Shown: positions 41,513-50,577, counted from the stretch's first letter. The stretch: 64,000 nt of DNA from Rhizobium sp. NZLR1 (GCF_017357385.1 NZ_CP071632.1:3167501-3231500); one strand, 5' to 3'. Translations and numbers: made by a program. The notes: a model not told the origin generated them from the letters alone.

Positions 41513-42637
41513 ATGGCCAAGCTTTTCGAACCCACCAAGGTCGGCGATATCGCAGTCAAGAACCGCATCGTCATGGCGCCGCTCACCCGCAACCGCTCGC
41601 CGGGCGCGATCCCGAACGACCTCAACGTCGAATATTACCGCCAGCGCGCCACGGCTGGCCTGATCATCACCGAAGCGACAGCGATCACCCATCAGGGCCA
41701 GGGTTATGCCAACGTGCCCGGTCTCTATAGCAAAGAGGCTCTCGACGGCTGGAAGCGCGTAACCAACGCGGTCCATACAGCAGGCGGCAAGATCGTCGTC
41801 CAGATGTGGCATGTCGGCCGCATCTCGCACACGACGCTGCAGCCGAACGGCGGCAAGCCGGTCTCTTCGACCGACCGCGTCGCCAAGGCCAAGACCTATC
41901 TGGTCAACGGCGACGGCAGCGGCAGCTTTGCCGACACCTCCGAGCCGCGCGCGCTCGAAACTACCGAAATCCCCGGTATCGTCGAAGATTACCGCAAGGC
42001 CGCCCGCGCGGCGATTGACGCCGGTTTCGACGGCGTCGAGATCCATGGCGCCAACGGCTACCTGCTCGACCAGTTCATCCGCGACGGCGTCAACGAGCGC
42101 ACCGACCAATATGGCGGCTCGATGGAAAACCGCACCCGTCTGACCTTCGAGGTCGTCGATGCCGTTGTGAGCGAAATCGGCGCAGGCCGCACCGCGATCC
42201 GCATCTCACCGGTGACGCCATCGGGTGAAAGCTACGATTCCGATCCGCAGGCGACCTTCACCCATGTCGTCGAAGGTCTGGCAAAATACGATCTCGCCTA
42301 TATCCATGTGATCGAAGGCCAGACCGGTGGCGATCGCGACTACCGCCAGGGCGACAATCCGTCCTTCGACTATAAGGCGTTGCGCGAGGCTTATGAAACG
42401 GCCGGCGGCAAGGCCGACTGGATGGTCAATAACGGTTATGACCGGGAACTGGCGGTCGACGCCATTGAAAGTGGCCGCGTGGATCTCGTCGCCTTCGGCA
42501 AGCCCTTCATCGCCAATCCCGATCTTGTCGAACGGCTGGCGAAGAACTTGCCGCTCAACACGCCAGACCAGTCGACCTTCTATGGCGGCACCGCCAAGGG
42601 TTATGTCGATTACCCCGTCCTCGAAAAGGTCGCCTGA
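41513..42637 (+). CDS. Old yellow enzyme-type alkene reductase (NemA-like)
   Basis: 374 residues, an FMN-dependent TIM barrel. Conserved segments: NRIVMAPLTRNRS at the N terminus, GLIITEATAI, VQMWHVGR, the ligand-binding EIHGANGYLLDQF (His-x2-Asn), and FGKPFIANPDL at the end. It reduces activated C=C bonds and nitro compounds with NAD(P)H. GAAAGGACCATC precedes the ATG. Context (ArsR regulator and efflux pump) suggests electrophile detoxification, like E. coli nemRA. Confidence 0.95.
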   Translation: MAKLFEPTKVGDIAVKNRIVMAPLTRNRSPGAIPNDLNVEYYRQRATAGLIITEATAITHQGQGYANVPGLYSKEALDGWKRVTNAVHTAGGKIVVQMWHVGRISHTTLQPNGGKPVSSTDRVAKAKTYLVNGDGSGSFADTSEPRALETTEIPGIVEDYRKAARAAIDAGFDGVEIHGANGYLLDQFIRDGVNERTDQYGGSMENRTRLTFEVVDAVVSEIGAGRTAIRISPVTPSGESYDSDPQATFTHVVEGLAKYDLAYIHVIEGQTGGDRDYRQGDNPSFDYKALREAYETAGGKADWMVNNGYDRELAVDAIESGRVDLVAFGKPFIANPDLVERLAKNLPLNTPDQSTFYGGTAKGYVDYPVLEKVA

Positions 42638-42655
42638 GCCTTTCCACGCCAACGC

Positions 42656-42679
42656 GAATCCCGCCGAAAGGCGGGATTC
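42656..42679 (+). terminator. Terminator of the ArsR-MFS-OYE operon
   Basis: Perfect 10-bp stem GAATCCCGCC / GGCGGGATTC with a GAAA tetraloop, 18 bases after the ene-reductase stop. Only a short pyrimidine run (CATTTCC) follows. Confidence 0.7.
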
Positions 42680-42710
42680 CATTTCCGAGATGTCTTTGTA
42701 GGGTGCCATC

Positions 42711-43511
42711 ATGTTCGCTCCCCATCTTGATCGCTGGTCGCTGATTGCCGACGGCGAACCCATCATCACCCATTCAAGCCGCCTGCTGCCAGTCCTTTGG
42801 CAGGACAGGCCCGCCATGCTGAAAGTGGCGGCCGATATTGACGAACGATACGGCGCGCTGTTGATGCAATGGTGGGCGGGTGATGGCGCAGCCCATGTCT
42901 ATGCCCAGGAAGGCGACGCCGTGCTTTTGGAAAGGGCGATGGGAAAATGCTCGCTGCTTGCCATGGCGATGAACGGCGAGGACGACGAGGCGAGCCGCAT
43001 CCTCTGCCGAACGGCGGCACGGCTGCATGCGCCGCGCGAAAAACCGCTTCCTGATCCCGTGCCCCTCACCCACTGGTTCCGCGATCTGGAACCGGCAGCC
43101 AAAAAACATGGCGGCACGCTGGCCAATTGCTCAGCGATTGCCGACGCCCTGCTTGCCGACCAGCGCGACCTCACCGTCCTGCATGGCGACATTCATCACG
43201 ACAACATTCTCGACTTCGAGGCGCGTGGCTGGCTGGCGATTGATCCGAAACGGCTCCATGGCGAGCGCGGCTTCGATTTCGCCAATATCTTCGCCAATGA
43301 GGAACTGCCTGTTATCACCGATCCCGCCCGTTTCCGCCGCCAACTCACCGTCGTTTCGGCCGAGGCCCGGCTGGAGTCAAAACGGCTGCTGCGATGGATT
43401 GCGGCCTATTCCGGCCTTTCCGCCGCTTGGTTCCTCGGCGACGCAAACACGCGGCAGGCGGAGACGGCTCTGACAGTCGCCCGGCTCGCCCTCGCTGAAT
43501 TAGAGGCCTAA
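42711..43511 (+). CDS. Aminoglycoside/hydroxyurea phosphotransferase, APH(6) type
   Basis: 266 residues. Family APH_6_hur: LPVLWQDRPAMLKV carries the ATP-binding Lys, VLHGDIHHDNIL is the catalytic loop, and WLAIDPKRLHGERGFDFANIF the metal-binding segment. Relatives (StrB, APH(6)-I) inactivate streptomycin by 6-O-phosphorylation. Many rhizobial chromosomes carry such genes without a proven drug. The start is ATG 42711. Its stop codon overlaps the stop of the convergent epimerase gene. Confidence 0.88.
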   Translation: MFAPHLDRWSLIADGEPIITHSSRLLPVLWQDRPAMLKVAADIDERYGALLMQWWAGDGAAHVYAQEGDAVLLERAMGKCSLLAMAMNGEDDEASRILCRTAARLHAPREKPLPDPVPLTHWFRDLEPAAKKHGGTLANCSAIADALLADQRDLTVLHGDIHHDNILDFEARGWLAIDPKRLHGERGFDFANIFANEELPVITDPARFRRQLTVVSAEARLESKRLLRWIAAYSGLSAAWFLGDANTRQAETALTVARLALAELEA

Positions 43512-44530
43512 CCCGCATTCTCATGCGAAGGCGCGATCAAGCCGGTCATCATGTCATGATGCGATTCAGGCAGGCAGCCGAGCGCCACGAGCGAAGCCCT
43601 GACCGCCTCGTCGATCGGCGTCTGCGGCTCTTTGCCGAGTTCGGCAACCAGCTTGCCGTTCCTCATCCGCAACGGCACCTTCCAGAGATAGCGCATCTCC
43701 CTGATCTCCCGCATCACAGCAACAAACGGCGCCGCCAGCGGCACGATCCACCAGGGGAAGCCGCCGATTTTCGCCTTGCCGCCGGCGACACGTTTGATGG
43801 CTTCGGCCATCTGCATGCCATCCGCATCCCAGAAGCCTTCCATATGATAGACGGCAAAGGGCGGCAGCCGATCGGCCCGCTCGGCAAGCCGAGCGATTGT
43901 TTCCGCCATGTCGGGCAGATAGGCCCACTGATGGCCGACGCCGTGCCGTCCCGGATTCTTGATCGTGCCGACCGGCTTGCCCGGCGTCACCAGGCCGGAT
44001 GAGAACCAGCTGTTTCCAGTCGCACCCGGACCGAAGAAATCCCCGGCCCTGACGATGATGACGCCCGCGCCGGATTGCGACGCCGCCTTCAGCCGCTTCT
44101 CCATTTCGACACGGACTAGCCCCTTCTTCGTCACCGGATGCTGCGGGCTATCTTCCGTCGGCGCCGGCAGGGCATCGGGACCGAAATTATAGACGTTACC
44201 CGGCAGCATGATGCGCGCGCCGACGGCGCGAGCAGCGGCAATGCTATTGTCGAGCATCGGCAGCACCAGCGTTTCCCAGTCGCGGTAACCGGGCGGATTG
44301 ACGGCGTGGACGATCAGGCCGACGCCTTCAGCCGCCTTCAGGACATCACCGGCATTCATCGCATCGCCCTGCATCCATTCGAAGGCCGGCTCGCGCCTCG
44401 ACGCTTTGGCGGCATCACGGTTGAGCGCCCGGATGCGCCAGCCGCGGGCAAGCAGCTTGCGGGCAACCGCTCCGCCGATGCCGCCGGTGGCGCCGAGAAT
44501 GAGCGCCGTCGTGTTCATTTTGCTGTTCAT
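43508..44530 (-). CDS. NAD-dependent epimerase/dehydratase family protein
   Basis: 340 residues from ATG 44530 (MNSKMNTTALILGATGGIGG), which has GGAGATGATTGTC just upstream. Extended SDR: NAD(P)-binding GATGGIGG near 13-20, VHAVNPPGY, and a region around LVRVEMEKRLKAA in place of the classic YxxxK tyrosine motif, so the catalytic tyrosine is not obvious; it may be an atypical SDR of the NmrA/NAD-binding kind. The substrate is unknown. It is divergent from a LysR gene 94 bases away, which is the likely regulator. Confidence 0.87.
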   Translation of the reverse strand: MNSKMNTTALILGATGGIGGAVARKLLARGWRIRALNRDAAKASRREPAFEWMQGDAMNAGDVLKAAEGVGLIVHAVNPPGYRDWETLVLPMLDNSIAAARAVGARIMLPGNVYNFGPDALPAPTEDSPQHPVTKKGLVRVEMEKRLKAASQSGAGVIIVRAGDFFGPGATGNSWFSSGLVTPGKPVGTIKNPGRHGVGHQWAYLPDMAETIARLAERADRLPPFAVYHMEGFWDADGMQMAEAIKRVAGGKAKIGGFPWWIVPLAAPFVAVMREIREMRYLWKVPLRMRNGKLVAELGKEPQTPIDEAVRASLVALGCLPESHHDMMTGLIAPSHENAG

Positions 44531-44624
44531 GACAATCATCTCCATCGATCCGATAAAAGGACTATGCCACCGGGAGGAGATAAACAAAATTGACGAAATA
44601 AATGCAGCTGCTATACAAAAATAC

Positions 44625-45524
44625 ATGATCGCTGAACCGAGCTGGGATTTCTACCGCAGTTTCCTGACCGTGCTCCAGCAAGGGTCGCTTTCGGCCGCCG
44701 CCCGCGAACTGGGGCTGACGCAGCCGACCATAGGTCGTCATGTCGACGCACTGGAAATGGCAATCGGCGCCGAACTCTTCACTCGATCCCCGAACGGGCT
44801 ATTGCCGACCGACGCCGCACTGGCGCTGAGACCCTATGCCGAGACGCTGGCGGCAACCACTGCCGCCCTTTTGCGCACCGCATCCGGCGAGCGCGATCGC
44901 GTGGCTGGAACCGTCAGGATCAGCGCCAGCGAGGTCATCGCCATCGAAGTGCTGCCTGGGCTTCTTGGACGGCTGCAGGAGACATATCCCGAACTCCAGA
45001 TCGAGCTGTCGGCTTCCGATACGATAGAGGACCTGGTGAACCGCGAGGCCGATATCGCCGTGCGCATGGCCGAGCCGCAGCAGGGTGCGCTCGTCGTGCG
45101 TCGCATTGGCGATATCCCGCTCGGCTTCCATGCCCATCGCCGCTATCTCGAACGATACGGCATTCCGCAAACCTTGGCTGACCTCGCAAACCACCGGCTC
45201 ATCGGCTTCGACCGGCAGACGGCCTATGTCCGTATGGTGATGAAGCGCTACGCGGTTCCCGGCATCCACTTCTCCTACAGGACCGACAGCAATCTCGCCC
45301 AGCTTGCCGCGGTCCGCGCCGGCGTCGGCATCGGCCTCTGCCAAGTCGGGCTTGCACGTGAAAACCCCGATCTGGTGCACGTGCTACCCGATGCTTTCGG
45401 CCTACCGCTCGGCACGTGGGTGGCGATGCATGAGAGCCTGAAGACCTCGCCGCGCTGCCGCGCCACCTTCGACGCACTGGTCAAGGGGCTTCAGGACTAT
45501 CACCGATATTCGACCAGCACATAA
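44625..45524 (+). CDS. LysR-family transcriptional regulator
   Basis: 299 residues from ATG 44625. N-terminal helix-turn-helix (GSLSAAARELGLTQPTIGRHVDALE) and an effector domain with GTVRISASEVIAIEVLPGLL at about 97-116. The frame is open farther upstream but that part is antisense to the divergent epimerase gene. The 94-base gap holds a GCAGCTGC dyad (44604-44611) followed by an AT-rich run, a possible operator. By the usual LysR logic it controls the divergent gene and itself. Confidence 0.93.
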   Translation: MIAEPSWDFYRSFLTVLQQGSLSAAARELGLTQPTIGRHVDALEMAIGAELFTRSPNGLLPTDAALALRPYAETLAATTAALLRTASGERDRVAGTVRISASEVIAIEVLPGLLGRLQETYPELQIELSASDTIEDLVNREADIAVRMAEPQQGALVVRRIGDIPLGFHAHRRYLERYGIPQTLADLANHRLIGFDRQTAYVRMVMKRYAVPGIHFSYRTDSNLAQLAAVRAGVGIGLCQVGLARENPDLVHVLPDAFGLPLGTWVAMHESLKTSPRCRATFDALVKGLQDYHRYSTST

Positions 45525-45590
45525 CCTCCAAATCCGGAATCGATTTTCGCAAAGAATCATGCGCAAATTCAACGTGATTGAGCATCTAAA

Positions 45591-45692
45591 GCATGTCGCG
45601 CAAAAGTGTTCAGCGGTTTTGCGCTAACGACATGCGTAAAAACAAAGACCTAAAGCGCGAGGGGCGAATCTGAAGATCGCGACGCGCTTTAG
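45591..45692. repeat. Palindromic mosaic repeat, copy C
   Basis: Two modules: GCATGTCG...CGACATGC (45591-45635, with inner GCAAAA/TTTTGC) and TAAAGCGCG...CGCGCTTTA (45651-45692). Same outline and order as copy B after carB. Lies between the LysR gene and the GrpB-like gene. Confidence 0.78.
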
Positions 45693-45732
45693 AACCTGTC
45701 CTATCGGACGCGCGGCGCTGTAGCGGAAGAAG

Positions 45733-46248
45733 ATGATGACCCACGATCCGGTTGAACTCGTGCCCTACGATCCGCAATGGCCAGAGGCGTTTCGGCGCAT
45801 CCGCGACAGGTTACTCGTCTTGCTGCCGCAGGCGCTCTCCATCGACCACATCGGCAGCACGTCCATATCGGGCATGAGTGCCAAACCGCTGATCGATATC
45901 GACATCGTTCTTCCCGGCCTCGGGCACATCGAGGATGCCACCGATGTGCTTCTGGCAGAAGGCTACGAACCGCGCGGCAATCGTTACGACGACGAGGTCT
46001 GGGCATTTTTATCACGAGGTTCCGTGCCGCGGGAGCGCGTCTACCTCTGCCTGCTCGGCAATGGCACGCATCGAAACAGGCTCGCTTTTCGGGATTATCT
46101 CATCATGCATCCGCAGGCGGCGGCCGATTATGCCGCGCTCAAACGCAGGCTGGCAGCCGAATTCAGGATGGACGGCAATCGCTATACTGCGCATAAGCGC
46201 GAATTCGTCGACGCGATCGTCGCGCGGGGCTTAACGGGCGACGATTAG
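45733..46248 (+). CDS. GrpB family protein (UPF0157, nucleotidyltransferase-like)
   Basis: 171 residues. Signature ELVPYDPQWPEAFRRI, IDHIGSTSISGMSAKPLIDIDIVLPG (an HxGST...KPxID nucleotidyltransferase-type site), and RDYLIMHPQAAADYAALKRRLA near the end. The family is related to minimal nucleotidyltransferases; function is not established, though some relatives are linked to CoA or glutamate-rich metabolism. AGCGGAAGAAG precedes two consecutive ATG codons; either could be used. Confidence 0.93.
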   Translation: MMTHDPVELVPYDPQWPEAFRRIRDRLLVLLPQALSIDHIGSTSISGMSAKPLIDIDIVLPGLGHIEDATDVLLAEGYEPRGNRYDDEVWAFLSRGSVPRERVYLCLLGNGTHRNRLAFRDYLIMHPQAAADYAALKRRLAAEFRMDGNRYTAHKREFVDAIVARGLTGDD

Positions 46249-46251
46249 GCT

Positions 46252-46533
46252 TCAAATGCCTTGCGAGGCCTCGGCCGAGCGGTCCTTCCACTGGCCGTCC
46301 ACCACCTCGGTTTCCGGCCGGTCGCCGCCTTCGGCATATTCCTCATGCCACTTGCCGTTCTCGTCCTGCCAACTGATCTCGGCGGAATCGCCGCCGACCT
46401 GCTGTTCGGCCGCGACGATACGCGCAGCTTCCACTGCCTCGGCATGGGTGGGGAATGCCTCGGAATAGACGCCTCCGAGCCGGTAGGCCCAACCGCCGTC
46501 ATGCGGCACGACTTCGTAGACCACCTTGATCAT
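46252..46533 (-). CDS. DUF2188 domain protein
   Basis: 93 residues. The DUF2188 pattern is clear: YEVVPHDGGWAYRLGGVYSE, then a helix with THAEAVEAARIVAAEQQ, then strands with ISWQDENGKWHEEYAEGG. These are small soluble alpha/beta proteins of unknown role. GAGGAGGTGAATG gives a strong ribosome binding site at ATG 46533. It is convergent with the GrpB-like gene, only three bases away. Confidence 0.88.
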   Translation of the reverse strand: MIKVVYEVVPHDGGWAYRLGGVYSEAFPTHAEAVEAARIVAAEQQVGGDSAEISWQDENGKWHEEYAEGGDRPETEVVDGQWKDRSAEASQGI

Positions 46534-46763
46534 GCATTCACCTCCTCATCTTCTTGTTGCGCATTCGCACGCTTCCGGACAGGATCCGGATCATCGCGGC
46601 CGCTTGACGAGAATTCGAGGACGCCGCGATCTGCTTTTCGGCCCCGATGACATCAGTATTCCATTAAACGCCGAAGACTGCAAATCGGACTGGATCGATG
46701 CTTGCTTGATATGCGGAATCAGTGACTTAGATAAAACGCATGGATCGGGGCAGGAGCTGAAGC

Positions 46764-47861
46764 TTGGGGATTGCATCACGCTTGAAAGAAGAGAAGTTTC
46801 TGGTCGCGGCACTTGTCGTTGCAGCGATCGCCTATTTCTTGGAACACGCGGTGATCGAGATGGGACGCGGCATCGCTCTGATCGCGGCCGCCGCCCTGGT
46901 CGGTACCATCGTTCTCGCCTCGATCCGAGTTGCCCATCACGCCGAGCTGCTCGCCATCAAGGTTGGCGATCCCTATGGCACGATGATCCTGACGCTGTCG
47001 GCCGTCGCCGTCGAGGTCATCATCCTCGCCATCATGATGAGCAGCGAGAGTTCGCCGACACTGGTGCGCGACACGATCTATTCCGCCCTGATGCTCGATA
47101 TCAACGGCATTCTGGGTCTCGCCGCCCTGCTCGGCGGCCTCAAGCATGGTGAACAGCCCTACAACGACAATTCGGGCAAGACCTACGGCGTGATGATCCT
47201 CACCGCCATCGGCATCTCGATGATCGTGCCGGAATTCGTGCCCGGCGACAAATGGCACTATTATTCCGCCTTCACCATCGTCGCGATGATTGCGCTCTAC
47301 GGCCTCTTCCTGCGCATGCAGGTCGGCCAGCACAGCTATTTCTTCAGCTACAGCTATCCGCGCTCCGAACGGAAGAAAGAAAGTCCGGACGAGCATGGTC
47401 CCGACGAATCGACCGCAATCTCGATCGCCACCATTCTGGTCGGCGTCGTCATCATCGGCCTGCTGGCGGAGTTCATGGCCACACTCATGACCGAGGGTCT
47501 GCGCGACAGCGGCGCGCCGATCGCGGTGACCGCCGTCGTCGTCGCGGCGATTTCAGCCGCCCCCGAGATTCTCACCGCCTTGAGGGCAGCCCTCAGGAAC
47601 CGCATGCAGGCGACGGTTAACATCGCCATGGGCGCCTCGCTCTCGACGGTGATCCTGACGGTGCCGGTCATGGAGGCCATCGCACTCTATACCGGTCAGC
47701 CATTCATCATGGCGATGACCCCGGTGCAGACGGTGATGGTGACGATCACCTTGATTGCCGCCGCGATCAATCTTAACGACGGCGAGACCAACGCTATCGA
47801 AGGCATGACCCATTTCATCCTCTTCGCCACCTTCGTCATGCTGACGGGGCTGGGGCTTTGA
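46764..47861 (+). CDS. Calcium/cation:proton antiporter (ChaA-like, CaCA superfamily)
   Basis: 365 residues, about eleven membrane helices. Two alpha-repeats carry the conserved acidic motifs: LTLSAVAVEVIILAIMM in the first half and ISAAPEILTALRAALRNRMQAT in the second, the latter a variant of the CaCA 'S.PEl...l.A...g......' motif. A charged loop with SERKKESPDEHGPDES divides the halves. The start is TTG 46764 with CAGGAGCTGAAGC upstream; no ATG gives the full first helix. It probably exports Ca2+, Na+ or K+ in exchange for protons. Confidence 0.9.
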   Translation: MGIASRLKEEKFLVAALVVAAIAYFLEHAVIEMGRGIALIAAAALVGTIVLASIRVAHHAELLAIKVGDPYGTMILTLSAVAVEVIILAIMMSSESSPTLVRDTIYSALMLDINGILGLAALLGGLKHGEQPYNDNSGKTYGVMILTAIGISMIVPEFVPGDKWHYYSAFTIVAMIALYGLFLRMQVGQHSYFFSYSYPRSERKKESPDEHGPDESTAISIATILVGVVIIGLLAEFMATLMTEGLRDSGAPIAVTAVVVAAISAAPEILTALRAALRNRMQATVNIAMGASLSTVILTVPVMEAIALYTGQPFIMAMTPVQTVMVTITLIAAAINLNDGETNAIEGMTHFILFATFVMLTGLGL

Positions 47862-47934
47862 AGGCGGCGCGCTGAAACCGATATTCGAACAGCCTTCTTG
47901 GCAGCCCACGCCTGTCAGCACGGACCTGCGACCA

Positions 47935-48804
47935 TTATTCCTTCGACTTTTCGAGGAAACGCTGCTTACGGGTTTTCGGCTTGAAGCGCCGGAAGAAACC
48001 TTCGACGGCCCGGATGGATTTGGTGACGGACATCAGCCTGTCGATCTGGCTGTTGGCATTGTGAAGTCGCTCCGACAGAACCTCGGCCGCCGTCATCGCA
48101 ATCTCGATCGGCGGCACCTGTGGAAATCGTTTGGCGAGCGCCGCATAGGGGCTCGTATCGACACCACCCATCATCGAGATCGTGCCCATCCTGGCAAAGA
48201 GACGCAGGAATATCTGCTCGAACGTCCAATCGTGCACGTCGAAGACCTTCCACTTCTCGCTCCTCTTTGCCGAAAAGCCGGCAAGCAGGATCTTGCCCGG
48301 CAGTTGCAGCTCGGCGAGCCAGAGCGCCAGCGCAAAGCCGCTCGTCGCGATCTTGCCTGTCGGATAGAGATCCCCGATCATCTGCGTCAGATCAAGGTGA
48401 CGGGCTCTGGCGCCGTTGAAGCGGCGCTCCTCGCTGAAGTTTTCCTCGGGAGAAACGCGAATATTGACGACGCCCAGAAAATTGTCGCCGGCAAAGAAGC
48501 GCAGGACATCCGCAGCCTCGCGCCGGTGGACGATATTGGCGCCCATCACGCCGCTGCGGGCAACCAGCACCGCATGGCCGGCGAAGGGTTCGTCGAGCAC
48601 CTTGTAGACATTATTGAAGAAGACGTAGAGCGCCGTCTCCGGCAACTCGCTTCGCAGCTGCTCGAAATCGACCGCCTCGCTGTTTGCCACCAGCACGATG
48701 TGGGAATAGCCCGACAGCAGCGCTTTCCACGCTTCCGGCGTGAGGAAATGCAATCCGTCATCTGCGGCGGCCACGGTGTTGATATCGCTGGGGATCGATT
48801 CCAT
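47935..48804 (-). CDS. Uncharacterised protein, possibly a GT29/sialyltransferase-like glycosyltransferase
   Basis: 289 residues. I do not have a firm family. The middle segment YPTGKIATSGFALALWLAEL...GFSAKRSEKWKVFDVHDWTFEQ resembles bacterial GT29-like proteins (P.TG..a...al..l....lyGF....H.w..E). The N-terminal third forms a Rossmann-like pattern (YSHIVLVANSEAV). The C terminus is strongly basic (RFKPKTRKQRFLEK). It lies 35 bases downstream of a GT8 glycosyltransferase gene on the same strand, so a role in polysaccharide or LPS decoration is a reasonable guess only. Confidence 0.7.
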   Translation of the reverse strand: MESIPSDINTVAAADDGLHFLTPEAWKALLSGYSHIVLVANSEAVDFEQLRSELPETALYVFFNNVYKVLDEPFAGHAVLVARSGVMGANIVHRREAADVLRFFAGDNFLGVVNIRVSPEENFSEERRFNGARARHLDLTQMIGDLYPTGKIATSGFALALWLAELQLPGKILLAGFSAKRSEKWKVFDVHDWTFEQIFLRLFARMGTISMMGGVDTSPYAALAKRFPQVPPIEIAMTAAEVLSERLHNANSQIDRLMSVTKSIRAVEGFFRRFKPKTRKQRFLEKSKE

Positions 48805-48839
48805 ATCGGCTCACATGCACTTTCCAAGGACGCGCCTTA

Positions 48840-49745
48840 CTAGCTGTTGCTGAAATAGGCGCGCATCCGTGCCAGCCGCGTCAGCCCGCCGATCTGCTTT
48901 CCCACATGCGAGAGAAAGCCCGCCACCCGGCCCGTCATCGACGGCTGTCTGCAGAAGGAAGCCCAGGGCGTGTCTCGCAGATCCTCGATATAACGCCTGG
49001 CCATCTGCCGGTGCACCCAGGGAACGGTCGCCTGCCACGGTTTTTTCCGGCCGGTGAAATGAAAGATCGCCGGCCGGCCCACGAAAGGCAGGAGGCCCGT
49101 CTGCGTGTTCCAGCGCGGATCGAGCGCCAGCCAGTCGCCGTCGAAGCTGACGTTCAGCGCATCCTGGTCGTTATTCTCGAAAAGATGCGACCGCTCCTCG
49201 AATATCTCCCGTGTCCTGGCAAAGAGCCCCTTCGCCCGGCAGGCCGACCAATCGAACAGCAGCACGCCGGCATTGAAATACCGGCCGCCCTCGCGCATGC
49301 CGATCTTTCGCTGCCGCGCGCCGGCCTTCTCAGGAAAGGCCATGACATAATCGTCGACCGCGGCAAGCGCCTTGCCTCGAAAATCTCTGGTGAAGAGTTC
49401 GTCGACGGGTGCCACCGCTAGCACGTCGGCGTCCAGGTAAAGCAGGCGCTCGATATGATCGGGAATATGCAGATCCATGTAGAGCCGCGCCAGTGTCGCG
49501 GCCGACCAGCGGCCTCGCGCCTGCTTTGCAGTTTCCGGCGTATTATAGGGCAGCACGGTGATCGCCATGTCGTGCAGCCGCGCGAAATTTCCAACCTCGG
49601 CGATTTCGCTCGGCTTGAGGTCGATGCCGAGAAGCAGGAACTCCGCTGGCGAAGCCCCCAGATTGCGCTTGACGGAAAGCAGGGTGCAGCAGGCGGCCGG
49701 CAGCATGTTGACATCCGAACAGACGATCACCGCACTCTGCTGCAA
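48840..49745 (-). CDS. Glycosyltransferase family 8 protein
   Basis: 301 residues from TTG 49745, chosen because GGGAGG lies eight bases upstream; a TTG at 49769 has none. GT-A fold of family GT8: IVCSDVNMLPAACCTLLSV at the N terminus, the metal-binding DXD within LLYLDADVLAVAPVDEL, and YFNAGVLLFDW, then NNDQDALNVSF and HFTGRKKPW, all family hallmarks. Bacterial members add hexoses (Glc/Gal) to the LPS core. The acceptor is unknown. No partner gene beyond the protein downstream. Confidence 0.9.
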   Translation of the reverse strand: MQQSAVIVCSDVNMLPAACCTLLSVKRNLGASPAEFLLLGIDLKPSEIAEVGNFARLHDMAITVLPYNTPETAKQARGRWSAATLARLYMDLHIPDHIERLLYLDADVLAVAPVDELFTRDFRGKALAAVDDYVMAFPEKAGARQRKIGMREGGRYFNAGVLLFDWSACRAKGLFARTREIFEERSHLFENNDQDALNVSFDGDWLALDPRWNTQTGLLPFVGRPAIFHFTGRKKPWQATVPWVHRQMARRYIEDLRDTPWASFCRQPSMTGRVAGFLSHVGKQIGGLTRLARMRAYFSNS

Positions 49746-49927
49746 AATCCCGGCCTCCCAAAGCGGCAACTTAAACTTAATGCCGGATATCTAGTTGGTT
49801 TGGCGCCGCCCCGCAACCGCAGATCACCCGCCGAACAGTCACTCTGCGTCACGTTTTGAATCTGAATTCAACGACTTGCGAGGCGAAGCGGAATCAAGGC
49901 CGCAAGGCGTTGAATCGGGATATGAGC

Positions 49928-50314
49928 CTATAATCGCACCGCCAGCGGATGGCCGACGAGCAACCGGTCGACCGTCGCTAGCTGCAGCCCCTCGACCTTG
50001 CACTGCGCCAGCAGCATTCGATCGAAGGGATCGCGCGTCTCCGGCTCGGGGTCGGCGGCAGTGATGACGTGCTGAATTTCGATCCGCAGCAGTATCAGCC
50101 CTATTTCCTCAAGAGATCGCGCGATGTCTTCGAGCGGCATGCCAGGATCCAGCTTTCCCAGCCGAGCCTTTATCGCCGTCTCCCAAAGACTTGCAACACT
50201 GACGAAACCCACGGTCTTGCTGTCACCAAGCAGCGCCGCGATCTCCCGGAACCGATGTCCGACGTCCTTGCGCAGGATCGCGAGAACGATATGGGTATCA
50301 AGGAGAAGCTGCAT
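49928..50314 (-). CDS. VapC-type PIN-domain toxin
   Basis: 128 residues. PIN ribonuclease fold with acidic metal-binding residues: D6 in LLLDTHIVL, Glu in SLWETAIKARLGKL, Asp in RDPFDRMLLAQC, and the last Asp in LATVDRLLV. VapC toxins usually cut initiator tRNA or rRNA. It starts two bases after the antitoxin stop and is the second gene of the pair. The C terminus is complete. Confidence 0.93.
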   Translation of the reverse strand: MQLLLDTHIVLAILRKDVGHRFREIAALLGDSKTVGFVSVASLWETAIKARLGKLDPGMPLEDIARSLEEIGLILLRIEIQHVITAADPEPETRDPFDRMLLAQCKVEGLQLATVDRLLVGHPLAVRL

Positions 50315-50316
50315 GG

Positions 50317-50577
50317 TTACGGCAACGGCTTCAGGAGAAAATCCTCGGGCAGCGGATCGTCAAAATCATCTGCGATGAACGGGACGGGATTGGAAATGCC
50401 TCGTGAGCGAAGATAGGCCTGACCAGCTTCCAGGTTCAAACCGCCGCGTTTCTGATGTGGCACCAGATCGAACACCGGCCGGCCGTTCCGCGTCACAACA
50501 ATGGTTTCGCCTTGCTCGACCTCGCGGGCAAGCTCGGTCAGCCGGTTCTTCGCGTCGCGGATCGAAACGGTCTTCAC
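50317..50577 (-). CDS. Phd/YefM-type antitoxin
   Basis: 86 residues. The N-terminal DNA-binding part reads SIRDAKNRLTELAREVEQGETIVVTRNGRPV, the Phd/YefM signature, and the C-terminal tail (DDFDDPLPEDFL) is acidic, as expected for binding the toxin. It neutralises the adjacent VapC and probably represses the pair. A small direct repeat GTAGCCACATGCAGCCACATC just upstream of the start (around 50587-50608) may be the operator. Confidence 0.92.
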   Translation of the reverse strand: MKTVSIRDAKNRLTELAREVEQGETIVVTRNGRPVFDLVPHQKRGGLNLEAGQAYLRSRGISNPVPFIADDFDDPLPEDFLLKPLP

